NCBI GenBank assembly: GCA_003250235.1
Contig: QKGY01000233.1
Location: forward strand, 1-10,946
Length of the DNA stretch: 10,946 nucleotides
DNA from: Desulfuromonadaceae bacterium
Lineage (GTDB): Bacteria; Desulfobacterota; Desulfuromonadia; Desulfuromonadales; SZUA-540
Direction of reading: 5' to 3'
Below the pieces are notes generated by a model that worked only from the letters and a program-made list of their open reading frames with translations, was not told the origin of the DNA and made no database searches. A program made the position numbers and the translations under genes. Shown here in pieces: positions 5,901 through 10,946 of this stretch; position 1 is the first letter of the stretch, and every line of letters starts with the position of its first letter.

Positions 5901-7921
5901 TTCTCGAAGTTGTAGGGGGTCTCCACCGAATGAGCGCTGCCGCCGACGATCACGTGTCGCTCCAAGCCGCCGTCGGCCACAAGGTCCAGCGGCGGAGTCG
6001 GCGGACGGTGCCCTGCGACGCCGGGAACGAAGAAGGGGTAGCCGGGGTTGCCGAGGGGGACAGGTTCCTGAGTGCCACCGCCCTTGCCTTTGCCACCGCC
6101 CTTGACTTTGCCGCCGCCCTTGCCGTTGTTCAGCGGCGTCACCACCACCTGGCCTTCGACGATCTGCACCGCGGCGCCGGGCATCGGTGCCATAGGTCGT
6201 CCGGGCAATGGCACCACGCCGGGTATCGGTGTGCCGGCCATGATCTCACCGTCGGGCAAGGCCCTGGCCCCCGGCATTGGACGGCCGTCGGAAGCAAGCA
6301 CTGTCCCCTTCTCGAAGACGTCGTGAACACGCCAGAGCGCCCACATTCCCTGGGCGAAGTGGGGGTAGAAGTGGCAGTGGAAGATGGAATCGCCCGCCGT
6401 CTTGTTGCGGTTGCCGCTGCCGTTGTAGGCGATCTCGTAGGTGTAGGCACTGCCGGGCCCAACCGCCTGGGAGTCGAGGTACGAGGAGTTGTCGTCATCA
6501 GGAGTGAAGAGCCACTGGTGAGCGTGCAGATGGAAGATGTGGTGCTCTCCGCCGATATGGACGTTGCGGATCTTGACATGATCATTCAAATAGCTGTGGA
6601 ACACGTTTGCGGGGTCGTCGGGGTAGAAGGCCTTGGTGGCCACGTCCCCGCTCTCAGGGTCTGAGGCGTTGGCCGGCACGTCGACGATCATGGCAGGGTC
6701 GCCCACGGCCCAGGAGGTGAGGAAGAACTCCTCGTACTTACAGTCGACACAGTCCTTCATCGGACCGACGCCAAGGCGGTTGGCGATAATTTCGGCGCCA
6801 ATGCCGCCAGTGCCATAGTTGATGGCGAAGCCGTCCCGAACACTGTGCAGGGTGTGCTTAAAGGTCTCGTCCCGGAAGAGATCGAAGGCCTGGATCGCCT
6901 TGATCTCGTCGTGAAAGACGACGCTGAATTCGCGAAACGGTTGCTGCCTGTCCGGGTAGGTGGGGTTGTCGGGGTAGTTTTTGCCGAGCCGGCCGCCGAC
7001 ACCGGCACCGGCGATGACGGCGTTGAGGTCCGAGTGGACGATTTCGTTGTCATCAAGAATCTTCAGGATGGGAAGTCCGGCCTTGCCCTGCAAGGCCCAA
7101 GGGCCATTGGGACCATCAGCGGGATAGTGGGCTTCATAATCGAGGATCGGCTGCCCGAGCGGTGTCAGGCCCGTGGTCGCCAGGCGCATCTCCGCCTCGG
7201 TCAGCTGGCTGCGGTACCAGATTGAGCCTGCCGGCTCGACGTTGACCATGCCGAAAAGACCGAATGCGTGGGAGCCGATATTTCCCTCTCCGCCGGTGGT
7301 GACGGCGGTACTGCTGAGCAGGTAGGCGCTCTCCTTTTCAGCATAGTAGTTGTAGACCGCCGTTCCGCCCGGGGGCACCAGGCTGTTGCCGTTTTGCCCC
7401 ACGTACGATCCGTCCGAAGCGATGCTGTCCGCCAGTTGCAGGCCATAGACATGCACTCCAGCACTCCGGGTGGCCGGCTGGTCGTCCATGACGATTCCGC
7501 TAACCGGATCGGCCACCGCAGGGACGTTGGGGTCGAGAAGGTTCTGAAAATGGATGGTCAGCGTGTCCCCCTCGTTGACCCTCAGAACGATGGGGCGGGG
7601 GCGTTTGTCGTCACGCAGGCGGACCTGGCCGGCCGCCAGAACACCACCCTCCGACTCCGGGAGTCCGTCCGTCGGCGATCCAGGACTGTCCTCAACCACG
7701 TCCCGCCTCAGGGCGAAGATCATGCCGGTGGGGTTGACAGCGCCCAGACGATTGTAGGTGATGAACTGGTCCAGGGCCACCACATGGGCGGTTACAGTGC
7801 CAGCCGAGGCTGGCGAGGGAGCAAAAGACAAAAGGATGAGCATCAACGAGGTCCAGGCCACTGTTTCCAGAACCTGCCGAAAGGCTTCACGGGTCGCTAT
7901 CTTCTCTCTTACCCTTATCAT
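2969..7921 (-). CDS. Giant exported multicopper oxidase (OmpB/MofA-like size class)
   Basis: The product is 1650 residues. Residues 1-40 are a signal peptide (SPASA, then G). Three two-domain cupredoxin units follow, each marked by EPxGSxW (E229, E941, E1438) and then an aromatic-REF strand. Unit 1 domain 2 carries HIFHLH (H461, H464, H466) and HCHFYPHFAQGM (H515, C516, H517), which give type 1 ligands with an axial Met plus trinuclear ligands. Unit 2 domain 1 carries HIH (830-832) and HDH (921-923). The motif order is therefore inverted relative to laccases. Units 2 and 3 keep the fold pattern but lack HCH. C391/C394 form a CxxC. A Pro-rich, then Gly/Lys-rich linker lies at about 570-620. 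Multicopper oxidases couple one-electron substrate oxidation (metals, phenols) to oxygen reduction. Large relatives include MofA (Mn oxidation, Leptothrix) and OmpB (needed for insoluble Fe/Mn oxide reduction in Geobacter). The substrate here is unknown. The start at 7921 is fixed by GGGAGG five bases upstream and the signal peptide; an ATG at 7993 would add 24 residues without a good ribosome site. Confidence 0.9.
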   Translation of the reverse strand: MIRVREKIATREAFRQVLETVAWTSLMLILLSFAPSPASAGTVTAHVVALDQFITYNRLGAVNPTGMIFALRRDVVEDSPGSPTDGLPESEGGVLAAGQVRLRDDKRPRPIVLRVNEGDTLTIHFQNLLDPNVPAVADPVSGIVMDDQPATRSAGVHVYGLQLADSIASDGSYVGQNGNSLVPPGGTAVYNYYAEKESAYLLSSTAVTTGGEGNIGSHAFGLFGMVNVEPAGSIWYRSQLTEAEMRLATTGLTPLGQPILDYEAHYPADGPNGPWALQGKAGLPILKILDDNEIVHSDLNAVIAGAGVGGRLGKNYPDNPTYPDRQQPFREFSVVFHDEIKAIQAFDLFRDETFKHTLHSVRDGFAINYGTGGIGAEIIANRLGVGPMKDCVDCKYEEFFLTSWAVGDPAMIVDVPANASDPESGDVATKAFYPDDPANVFHSYLNDHVKIRNVHIGGEHHIFHLHAHQWLFTPDDDNSSYLDSQAVGPGSAYTYEIAYNGSGNRNKTAGDSIFHCHFYPHFAQGMWALWRVHDVFEKGTVLASDGRPMPGARALPDGEIMAGTPIPGVVPLPGRPMAPMPGAAVQIVEGQVVVTPLNNGKGGGKVKGGGKGKGGGTQEPVPLGNPGYPFFVPGVAGHRPPTPPLDLVADGGLERHVIVGGSAHSVETPYNFEKELIEADAQFLPETGTETEMAAMAFHAQRLHDTFTPDGFSAQFETNGLPPRAGAPYAEPCRNDDGTSRGAANRTYRAAVIELDILLNKVGWHFNQSRIITLEQDVGPTLAGTRPPEPFVMRANTGDCVDYYHTNLVPSVYQQDDFQVKTPTDVIGQHIHLVKFDVMSADGSANGWNYEDGTFSPDEVVERIDAINAFNVKYRPGTPPLAPEPGFRGVLGARTTIQRWYVDAVTNNQGEDRGLGNVYTHDHFGPSTHQQAGLYATLLTEPAGSSWRDPDTGVALGGRGDGGPTSWNADILAGGNSYREFYFEFADFQLAYATPGLPRAQGGNAVPVNPPGMVAVGLPFLLERPAVCPNGDPNTVGCPEAISADEVGTFTVNYRNEPLPLRVRDPGSNSQANGLAGDISLAFSSHINRMDANLNSQPGFYPPLTADVGPRDPFTPMLRAYDGDTIRIRAQVGAQEEGHNMSVHGQKWLQEYASPNSGYRNAQMMGISEQFQFIAPIVLANTQAGNRADYLYSTDASVDGYWNGGWGLLRTYDRLRGDLPALPNNRIGSQGLRIRNAGDFTDLCPNDAPVRAYDVTAVAAQEALPGGTLVYNSRGSLHDPTAILYVLTADLNADGTLKPSAPVEPLILRAAAGECIEVTLRNDLPEVLPDLDGFNTMPPIIDHFNANQVVPSNKVGLHAQLVAYDVTKSDGANVGINNGQLVAPDDTEPKVYRWYAGDVRLVDGNLMATPMELGAINLISSDRIKHSNKGAIGALIIEPEGSNWVTDLGTRASATVTKSDASTFREFVVLHQDDINLRYNGNQPVPIVGVEHDAEDTGQRALNYRTEPLWQRLGYAPDANEEFTRTLDFTDALSNNQVGGDPETPVFTAIAGDEVRFRVLQPGGHARNSSVTLHGHSWQRMPYVNDSKRIGNNILSNWIGVQEGHGPANHFDIVPTHGAGGKYSVTGDYLYRDLTPSHFDNGSWAIFRVQ
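6073..6126 (-). repeat. Three 18-bp tandem repeats encoding a Gly/Lys linker
   Basis: Three imperfect 18-base copies (6073-6090, 6091-6108, 6109-6126; plus-strand pattern TGCCRCCGCCCTTGMCKT) encode six-residue steps of the type GGGKxK inside the oxidase, residues about 600-616. The number of copies is a likely source of length variation. The stretch is strongly basic and flexible, and lies between the two domains predicted to share the trinuclear copper site. Confidence 0.85.
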
Positions 7922-7926
7922 CTCAA

Positions 7927-7932
7927 CCTCCC
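7927..7932 (-). promoter_or_regulatory. Ribosome binding site fixing the oxidase start
   Basis: The minus strand reads GGGAGG, five bases before ATG 7921. It is the only good ribosome site near the two candidate starts and gives a clean signal peptide. The 5'-most GG is shared with one copy of an AGTGTGG direct repeat, so a protein bound there would affect expression. Confidence 0.7.
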
Positions 7933-7958
7933 ACACTAGCGGATTGAGCTGCCACACT
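7931..7958 (-). repeat. AGTGTGG direct repeat, 21-base period, next to the oxidase RBS
   Basis: AGTGTGG occurs at 7952-7958 and again at 7931-7937 on the minus strand, exactly 21 bases (two helical turns) apart. The downstream copy overlaps the ribosome binding site. It could be an operator or an RNA-level site, but two seven-base matches can also arise by chance. Confidence 0.35.
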
Positions 7959-7997
7959 TTCCTGACGGGGCACCGGCGAAACCATGCACCCATTCCC

Positions 7998-8020
7998 TTG
8001 CGTTATCTTCCCCTCCGCAA
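7998..8020. promoter_or_regulatory. TTGCG-N13-CGCAA dyad in the oxidase leader
   Basis: A perfect five-base inverted repeat with 13 central bases lies between the promoter-like patch and the oxidase start. Its symmetry and spacing would suit a dimeric regulator, or a weak RNA hairpin. Short half-sites make chance a real alternative. Confidence 0.3.
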
Positions 8021-8025
8021 AAAGG

Positions 8026-8065
8026 ACTATAATTGTAATAATTCCAAATACTAAACCTCAGTGAA
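8026..8065 (-). promoter_or_regulatory. Candidate promoter of the oxidase operon
   Basis: The patch is AT-rich in a GC-rich setting. One reading gives a -35 of TTCACT (8060-8065, four of six matches to TTGACA), a 16-base spacer and a -10 of AATTAT (8038-8043, four of six). A second -10 candidate is TATAGT (8026-8031), with only a poor -35. AATTAT occurs twice with a nine-base period (8038-8043 and 8029-8034). No sigma-54 GG-N10-GC element was found here. Weak -35 matches would fit a promoter that needs an activator. Confidence 0.3.
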
Positions 8066-8230
8066 GCATGAGTTTGATCTGATGTCCGCCTGGTTTTCGC
8101 TAATACGGCTTAAAGCGAGTATAACGCTACAAGGAGGGGAAAATATGGGGGGAAAATCCGATTCGAGGGGAGGAAAAGTCCTACCGTGTCGCCTTGAACG
8201 GAAGTGCTCTGGAGCGAGTCGGCTCAGATC

Positions 8231-8275
8231 CGGCCGCTGGCTAAAGGCCGTTGAGGTCTGGCGCACCATTGGTGC
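8231..8275. repeat. Hairpin and 13-bp palindrome just after the response regulator gene
   Basis: CGGCC/GGCCG pairs around a ten-base loop (8231-8250), and GCACCA-T-TGGTGC is a near-perfect palindrome (8263-8275) starting seven bases beyond the regulator's stop codon. Neither is followed by a T-run on the minus strand, so intrinsic termination is not supported. The palindrome's one-base centre suits DNA binding better than RNA folding. Confidence 0.3.
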
Positions 8276-8281
8276 ACCTGC

Positions 8282-8950
8282 TCAACTTTTCCAGAACTCG
8301 GGATCGATGACGCCGATGCGTACGGCGTATTTCATCATATCGATGGGATTGCTGAAGCCAATTTTTTTGCAAATGTTCGCCCGGTGTTTCTCGATGGTCT
8401 TGGGGCTGATGCAGAGAATGTCGCTCACCGTGGCACTGGAGTTCCCTTCGGCCAGCAACAAAAACACCTGTTTCTCCCGCTCGGTGAGGAGTTCGTAGCG
8501 AGATGCACCCAACTCTTTCTTGCGGTTTTTCAGGTAGACGTCGATGATGCCGCTCGTCATTTTAGGACTCAAAAAATACCGCCCCTTGAAAACCACCCGA
8601 ATCGCCTCCAGCAGGGCATCGCTGGGCTCACCCTTAAGCAGATAACCCAAGGCCCCGGCGCTGAGAGCCCGGTGGACATACGCCTCCTTTTCGTACATGG
8701 AAAGAATGATAACCCGGGTTTCCGGGACCGTCTGGCAAATCAGCGATGCCGCCTCCAGTCCGCTCAGAACGGGCATGGCAATATCCAGCAACAGCACATC
8801 CGGGCGAAGCGTCTTGGCCTTCTCCAGGGCTTCCATCCCGTCGCTGGCCTCTCCCACCACTTTGATATCCGGCTGCGTCCCGAGCAACTGACACAGGCCT
8901 TCCCGGACCATGACGTGGTCATCAGCAATCAGAACCTTGATGACGCTCAT
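8282..8950 (-). CDS. LuxR/NarL-family response regulator
   Basis: The product is 222 residues, typical for the family. The receiver domain spans residues 1-122 with the acidic pair D10/D11, phospho-acceptor D56 (in DVLLLD), S84 and K106 all in place. A linker of about 30 residues leads to a C-terminal LuxR-type helix-turn-helix (about 155-220): LTEREKQVFLLLAEG, then the recognition helix region SPKTIEKHRANICKKIG. It is a cytoplasmic transcription factor expected to be phosphorylated by the kinase encoded just upstream. The start codon overlaps the kinase stop in an ATGA, and GGGAG lies six bases ahead, so the two are translationally coupled. The oxidase operon begins 360 bases downstream and is the obvious candidate target, though no binding site is proven. 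Confidence 0.95.
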   Translation of the reverse strand: MSVIKVLIADDHVMVREGLCQLLGTQPDIKVVGEASDGMEALEKAKTLRPDVLLLDIAMPVLSGLEAASLICQTVPETRVIILSMYEKEAYVHRALSAGALGYLLKGEPSDALLEAIRVVFKGRYFLSPKMTSGIIDVYLKNRKKELGASRYELLTEREKQVFLLLAEGNSSATVSDILCISPKTIEKHRANICKKIGFSNPIDMMKYAVRIGVIDPEFWKS

Positions 8951-10329
8951 CGTTCTCCCTTTTCCTGATTCAGCGGCACCTCCACCCGCAGTTCTGTGCC
9001 TCCCTCCTCTGGCGAAACGATGGTGAGGCGCCCCCCGAGAGGTGCGAGGCGCTCGCGCATGCCCAGCAGGCCTATGCCGCGCCCTGCCATATTCGCCATG
9101 GCCGGCTTGACCCCCTGGCCATCATCGCATACGGAAAAAAAGACTGTATGCCGTTTGACGACCAGCCGGATGACAATGTGCTTGGCCCCCAATGCATGCT
9201 TGACGATGTTGTTGAGGGCCTCCTGGCAGAGGCGGTAGAGTGCGATCTCGGTTTCAACCGGCAACCGTTTATCGGTCTGCCCTTCAGCCTTGAAGTCGAT
9301 GTCGAACTGCTCCATCTCGGTGGCGAACTGCTCCACATGCCAGCGCAAGGCCGACTCCAGCCCCAGGTCATCGAGGATGGTCGGGCGCAGGCGGGTAGTG
9401 ATATCCCGGACCCGGTCACCCAGCCGGGCAATGAGCCCGGAAAGCTTCAGACATTGGCCCTGCTGCGTCGAAAGCTCTTCGGGTATATCCTTCCTAAGGG
9501 TTTCCATACCTAACTGCAAAGTGGCAATTATCTGCCCGAACTCGTCATGAAGATCTCTGGCGAGCCGCTTCCTCTCCTCCTCCGATGTGCGGATCAGCTG
9601 CTGGTTCAGATAACGGATCTCCTTCTCGGCCAGTCTGCTTTCGGTGATGTCCTCGGCGACTTCAATCACCCTTTCGGTGCTGCCGTCTTGCGCGAAAACG
9701 GGAAATGTCGTCAACCGGACAATCCGCAAACTTCCGTCGGCACGACGGGACTCCATCTCGCTGGCCGCTGGCCTGCCGGTACGTAGCGTCTCCTGGCATG
9801 GGCAGGAAGGACAGGCCCGATCCAGTCCCTGGAAGACAGAGTAGCACTTCCGTCCAACAAATGCGCCGGACGGCTGATCGAAAAAGCGCTCCTGCGCCCT
9901 GTTGGCCATGAGGATTGTATGGTCGGCATCGATCAGCGTGATGCCGAAGTTGATATTCTCCACCAGACTCCGGTATTGCTTTGCGCTTTTGCGCAATTCT
10001 TCCTCAATCAGCCTCCGAGCCTTCCAATGAGCCAGAAAAGGGCGGTAAAGAAGAACATATATGGGGGAGAGGATGACCAGGAGCAATGCAGCGTCGATGA
10101 GGGCCTCAACCATGGGGGAGGCTATGAGCAGCTGTCTCAACAGGACCATGTCGAGGACCTCGGCCAGGAAGATCCACATCAAGGTCAGAAACAGCAGACT
10201 CCTTGGAGATAGAGACAGGTATCGCGTGCTTTTTGCGGCGCCCCCCCCCTTTGCAGCGTCCCCTTCTCGGGGGGGCTCTGTCGCCACTGATTTCCTGCCT
10301 AATGTGAGCACCCTCTCTTGCCGTCGCAT
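8947..10329 (-). CDS. Membrane PAS sensor histidine kinase (HisKA_3, DesK/NarX class)
   Basis: The product is 460 residues. Two membrane helices lie at about 44-69 and 74-97. A PAS domain follows at about 116-230 and carries a cysteine cluster, C162, C173, C176 and C178 (CPSCPC). Next is a HisKA_3 dimerisation domain with the phospho-acceptor H261 in RLARDLHDEFGQ, and a HATPase_c domain with the N box QEALNNIVKHA (369-379), G1 DDGQG (402-406) and G2 GRGIGLLGMRER (416-427). All catalytic motifs appear intact. The short loop between the helices leaves little periplasmic sensor, so input may come from the PAS cysteines (redox or metal) or from the membrane protein encoded directly upstream. GAGAGG lies seven bases before the ATG. 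The preceding gene's TGA abuts this ATG, and the response regulator overlaps the end by four bases. Confidence 0.95.
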   Translation of the reverse strand: MRRQERVLTLGRKSVATEPPREGDAAKGGGAAKSTRYLSLSPRSLLFLTLMWIFLAEVLDMVLLRQLLIASPMVEALIDAALLLVILSPIYVLLYRPFLAHWKARRLIEEELRKSAKQYRSLVENINFGITLIDADHTILMANRAQERFFDQPSGAFVGRKCYSVFQGLDRACPSCPCQETLRTGRPAASEMESRRADGSLRIVRLTTFPVFAQDGSTERVIEVAEDITESRLAEKEIRYLNQQLIRTSEEERKRLARDLHDEFGQIIATLQLGMETLRKDIPEELSTQQGQCLKLSGLIARLGDRVRDITTRLRPTILDDLGLESALRWHVEQFATEMEQFDIDFKAEGQTDKRLPVETEIALYRLCQEALNNIVKHALGAKHIVIRLVVKRHTVFFSVCDDGQGVKPAMANMAGRGIGLLGMRERLAPLGGRLTIVSPEEGGTELRVEVPLNQEKGER

Positions 10330-10946
10330 TCAATACCCTCTCAGGCTCAGACCTGAAAAGACCGTCTGCCAGCTCACGACGGCCGTGAAGATGGAAAACG
10401 AAGTGATGCTCGCAAGGGCCAGCCGCTTCTGCAGACCGGACATCACAGCCCTCAGACTGGCAATTTTTCTGCAAGGCATCAGCATGCCGACGCCAGCTCC
10501 GGTGATGGTCCCACCAAGCAGGGCGGCGTAGAGAAGATAGCCGATGTGGCCATATTCCCCGTGAAGGATGTCGAAGGGGCAATGGTGGCTGGGCAACTCG
10601 TAGAAGTACAGAGAGAAACAGGAGATGAGCGAAACCACGGAAACAGGAAATACTGTGACGGCCAGCAGGGAAAAGCACCTGCCAAACTTCCCCCGTCGCA
10701 GAAAGAGGAGTCCGGTGGTGATGAGCAGGGACATGCAAAGGTAATAGGCGGCCATCATCGGCAGAGCCGGCAGGGCCGCAAGGTCAACCGAGAGTCCATC
10801 ACTGCCCTTGCCGAACAGGCTGCCACAGCAGGAAGTGATGATATTCGGCCTGAGGTTGACCAGGTACATGGCTTGGATGGCCATCTCGGCCAGAACCAAT
10901 GGAGTCAGAAGGAGCAGCAGAGAATACTTTTTCCTGGTCAGGGGAT
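10330..10946 (-). CDS. Five-helix membrane protein with periplasmic Cys/His motifs, 5' end cut
   Basis: The reading frame is open to the right window edge (204 residues visible), so the start is missing. The visible N-terminus PLTRKKYSLL suggests only a few residues are lost. I do not recognise a named family. Predicted helices lie at about 7-29, 59-82, 90-115, 133-156 and 174-198. Basic loops RRGKFGR and RKIASLR mark the cytoplasmic side, which puts TSCCGS (C39, C40) and SHHCPFD (H120, H121, C122) in periplasmic loops. That geometry could bind copper or another metal, or form a disulfide. The TGA stop abuts the kinase ATG, so it is very likely co-translated with the two-component pair and may act as its sensor or accessory partner. 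Alternatives are a transporter-like or thiol-redox membrane protein. A TTG at 10899 is open in frame but lies inside helix 1 and is unlikely to be the start. Confidence 0.75.
   Translation of the reverse strand, partial: PLTRKKYSLLLLLTPLVLAEMAIQAMYLVNLRPNIITSCCGSLFGKGSDGLSVDLAALPALPMMAAYYLCMSLLITTGLLFLRRGKFGRCFSLLAVTVFPVSVVSLISCFSLYFYELPSHHCPFDILHGEYGHIGYLLYAALLGGTITGAGVGMLMPCRKIASLRAVMSGLQKRLALASITSFSIFTAVVSWQTVFSGLSLRGY

Larger units (their letters stand above)
7922..8281 (-). other. 360-base intergenic region upstream of the oxidase operon
   Basis: No convincing gene lies here. On the minus strand the first half (8281 to about 8100) is GC-rich, with a short palindrome and a CGGCC/GGCCG hairpin but no T-run that would make an intrinsic terminator after the response regulator gene. 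An AT-rich patch at about 8023-8060 is the best promoter candidate for the oxidase operon, followed by about 100 bases of leader with a dyad and a direct repeat. A 72-codon minus ORF (8269-8051) and a plus-strand Shine-Dalgarno/ATG pair (8131-8147) are present but not supported as genes. Confidence 0.6.

Noticed and set aside
2930..6664. Long plus-strand open frames opposite the oxidase gene (2930-3940, 4088-5110, 5810-6664)
   Set aside because: They lie antisense to a well-supported GC-rich gene, have no ribosome sites or recognisable domains, and their valine/glycine/aspartate-rich composition is that of a reverse-complement shadow.
7922..7993. Earlier oxidase start at ATG 7993
   Set aside because: It would add 24 residues before a good signal peptide, and its purine stretch sits directly against the ATG, whereas ATG 7921 has GGGAGG at proper spacing.
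8131..8260. Cyclic-di-GMP (GEMM) riboswitch in the oxidase upstream region
   Set aside because: Geobacter-like genomes carry many, so I looked for the GGCAAACC / GACGCAAAGCC core on both strands; only loose GGCC-rich similarity was found.
8051..8269. 72-codon minus-strand frame just after the response regulator gene
   Set aside because: An AGGTG lies six bases before its ATG, but the product has no domain, helix or signal features, and the frame runs through the likely promoter of the oxidase operon.
1..10946. CRISPR arrays, tRNA or rRNA genes, insertion sequences, att sites
   Set aside because: No repeat-spacer pattern, RNA gene core sequences, transposase motifs or terminal inverted repeats were seen.

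Overview
All seven genes that I can support read on the minus strand, so transcription runs from high to low coordinates. The DNA is GC-rich. The combination points to a Gram-negative, probably Desulfuromonadota/deltaproteobacterial (Geobacter- or Desulfuromonas-like) metal-active bacterium: a giant exported multicopper oxidase of the OmpB/MofA size class, paired SCO-type copper proteins, and a DesK/NarL-class histidine kinase whose PAS domain carries a cysteine cluster. This taxonomic call is inference from gene content and style, not from a marker gene.

Right-hand block (8282-10946): a five-helix membrane protein, cut by the window edge, has cysteine and histidine motifs predicted on the periplasmic side. 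It is followed with no gap (TGAATG junction) by a membrane-bound PAS histidine kinase. The kinase overlaps a LuxR/NarL-family response regulator by four bases (ATGA). This looks like one translationally coupled sensory operon whose promoter lies outside the window.

Middle (7922-8281): a 360-base gap without a convincing gene. It holds an AT-rich promoter-like patch, a 9-bp-period direct repeat, a TTGCG-N13-CGCAA dyad and a 21-bp-spaced direct repeat whose inner copy touches the ribosome binding site of the oxidase gene.

Left-hand block (1-7921): a 1650-residue multicopper oxidase with a signal peptide; a 158-base spacer with two hairpins; an exported YVTN beta-propeller protein flanked by Ig/YtkA-like beta domains; a complete SCO1/SenC-type protein; and the first 74 residues of a second SCO-type protein, cut by the left edge. 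The last three genes are nearly contiguous.

Most interesting observation: the oxidase is built from three two-domain cupredoxin units. The type 1/trinuclear ligands HxxHxH and HCHxxxHxxxxM lie in the second domain of unit 1. The partner ligands HxH and HxH lie in the first domain of unit 2. The usual N- to C-terminal order of copper motifs is therefore inverted, and the predicted active site sits at the domain 2/3 interface. A Gly/Lys-rich linker made of three 18-bp tandem repeats separates those two domains. Units 2 and 3 have lost the HCH motif.

Working model (inference): a periplasmic copper or redox signal is read by the membrane protein and kinase, passed to the response regulator, and adjusts production of an extracytoplasmic copper oxidase, its propeller partner and two SCO copper-handling proteins.
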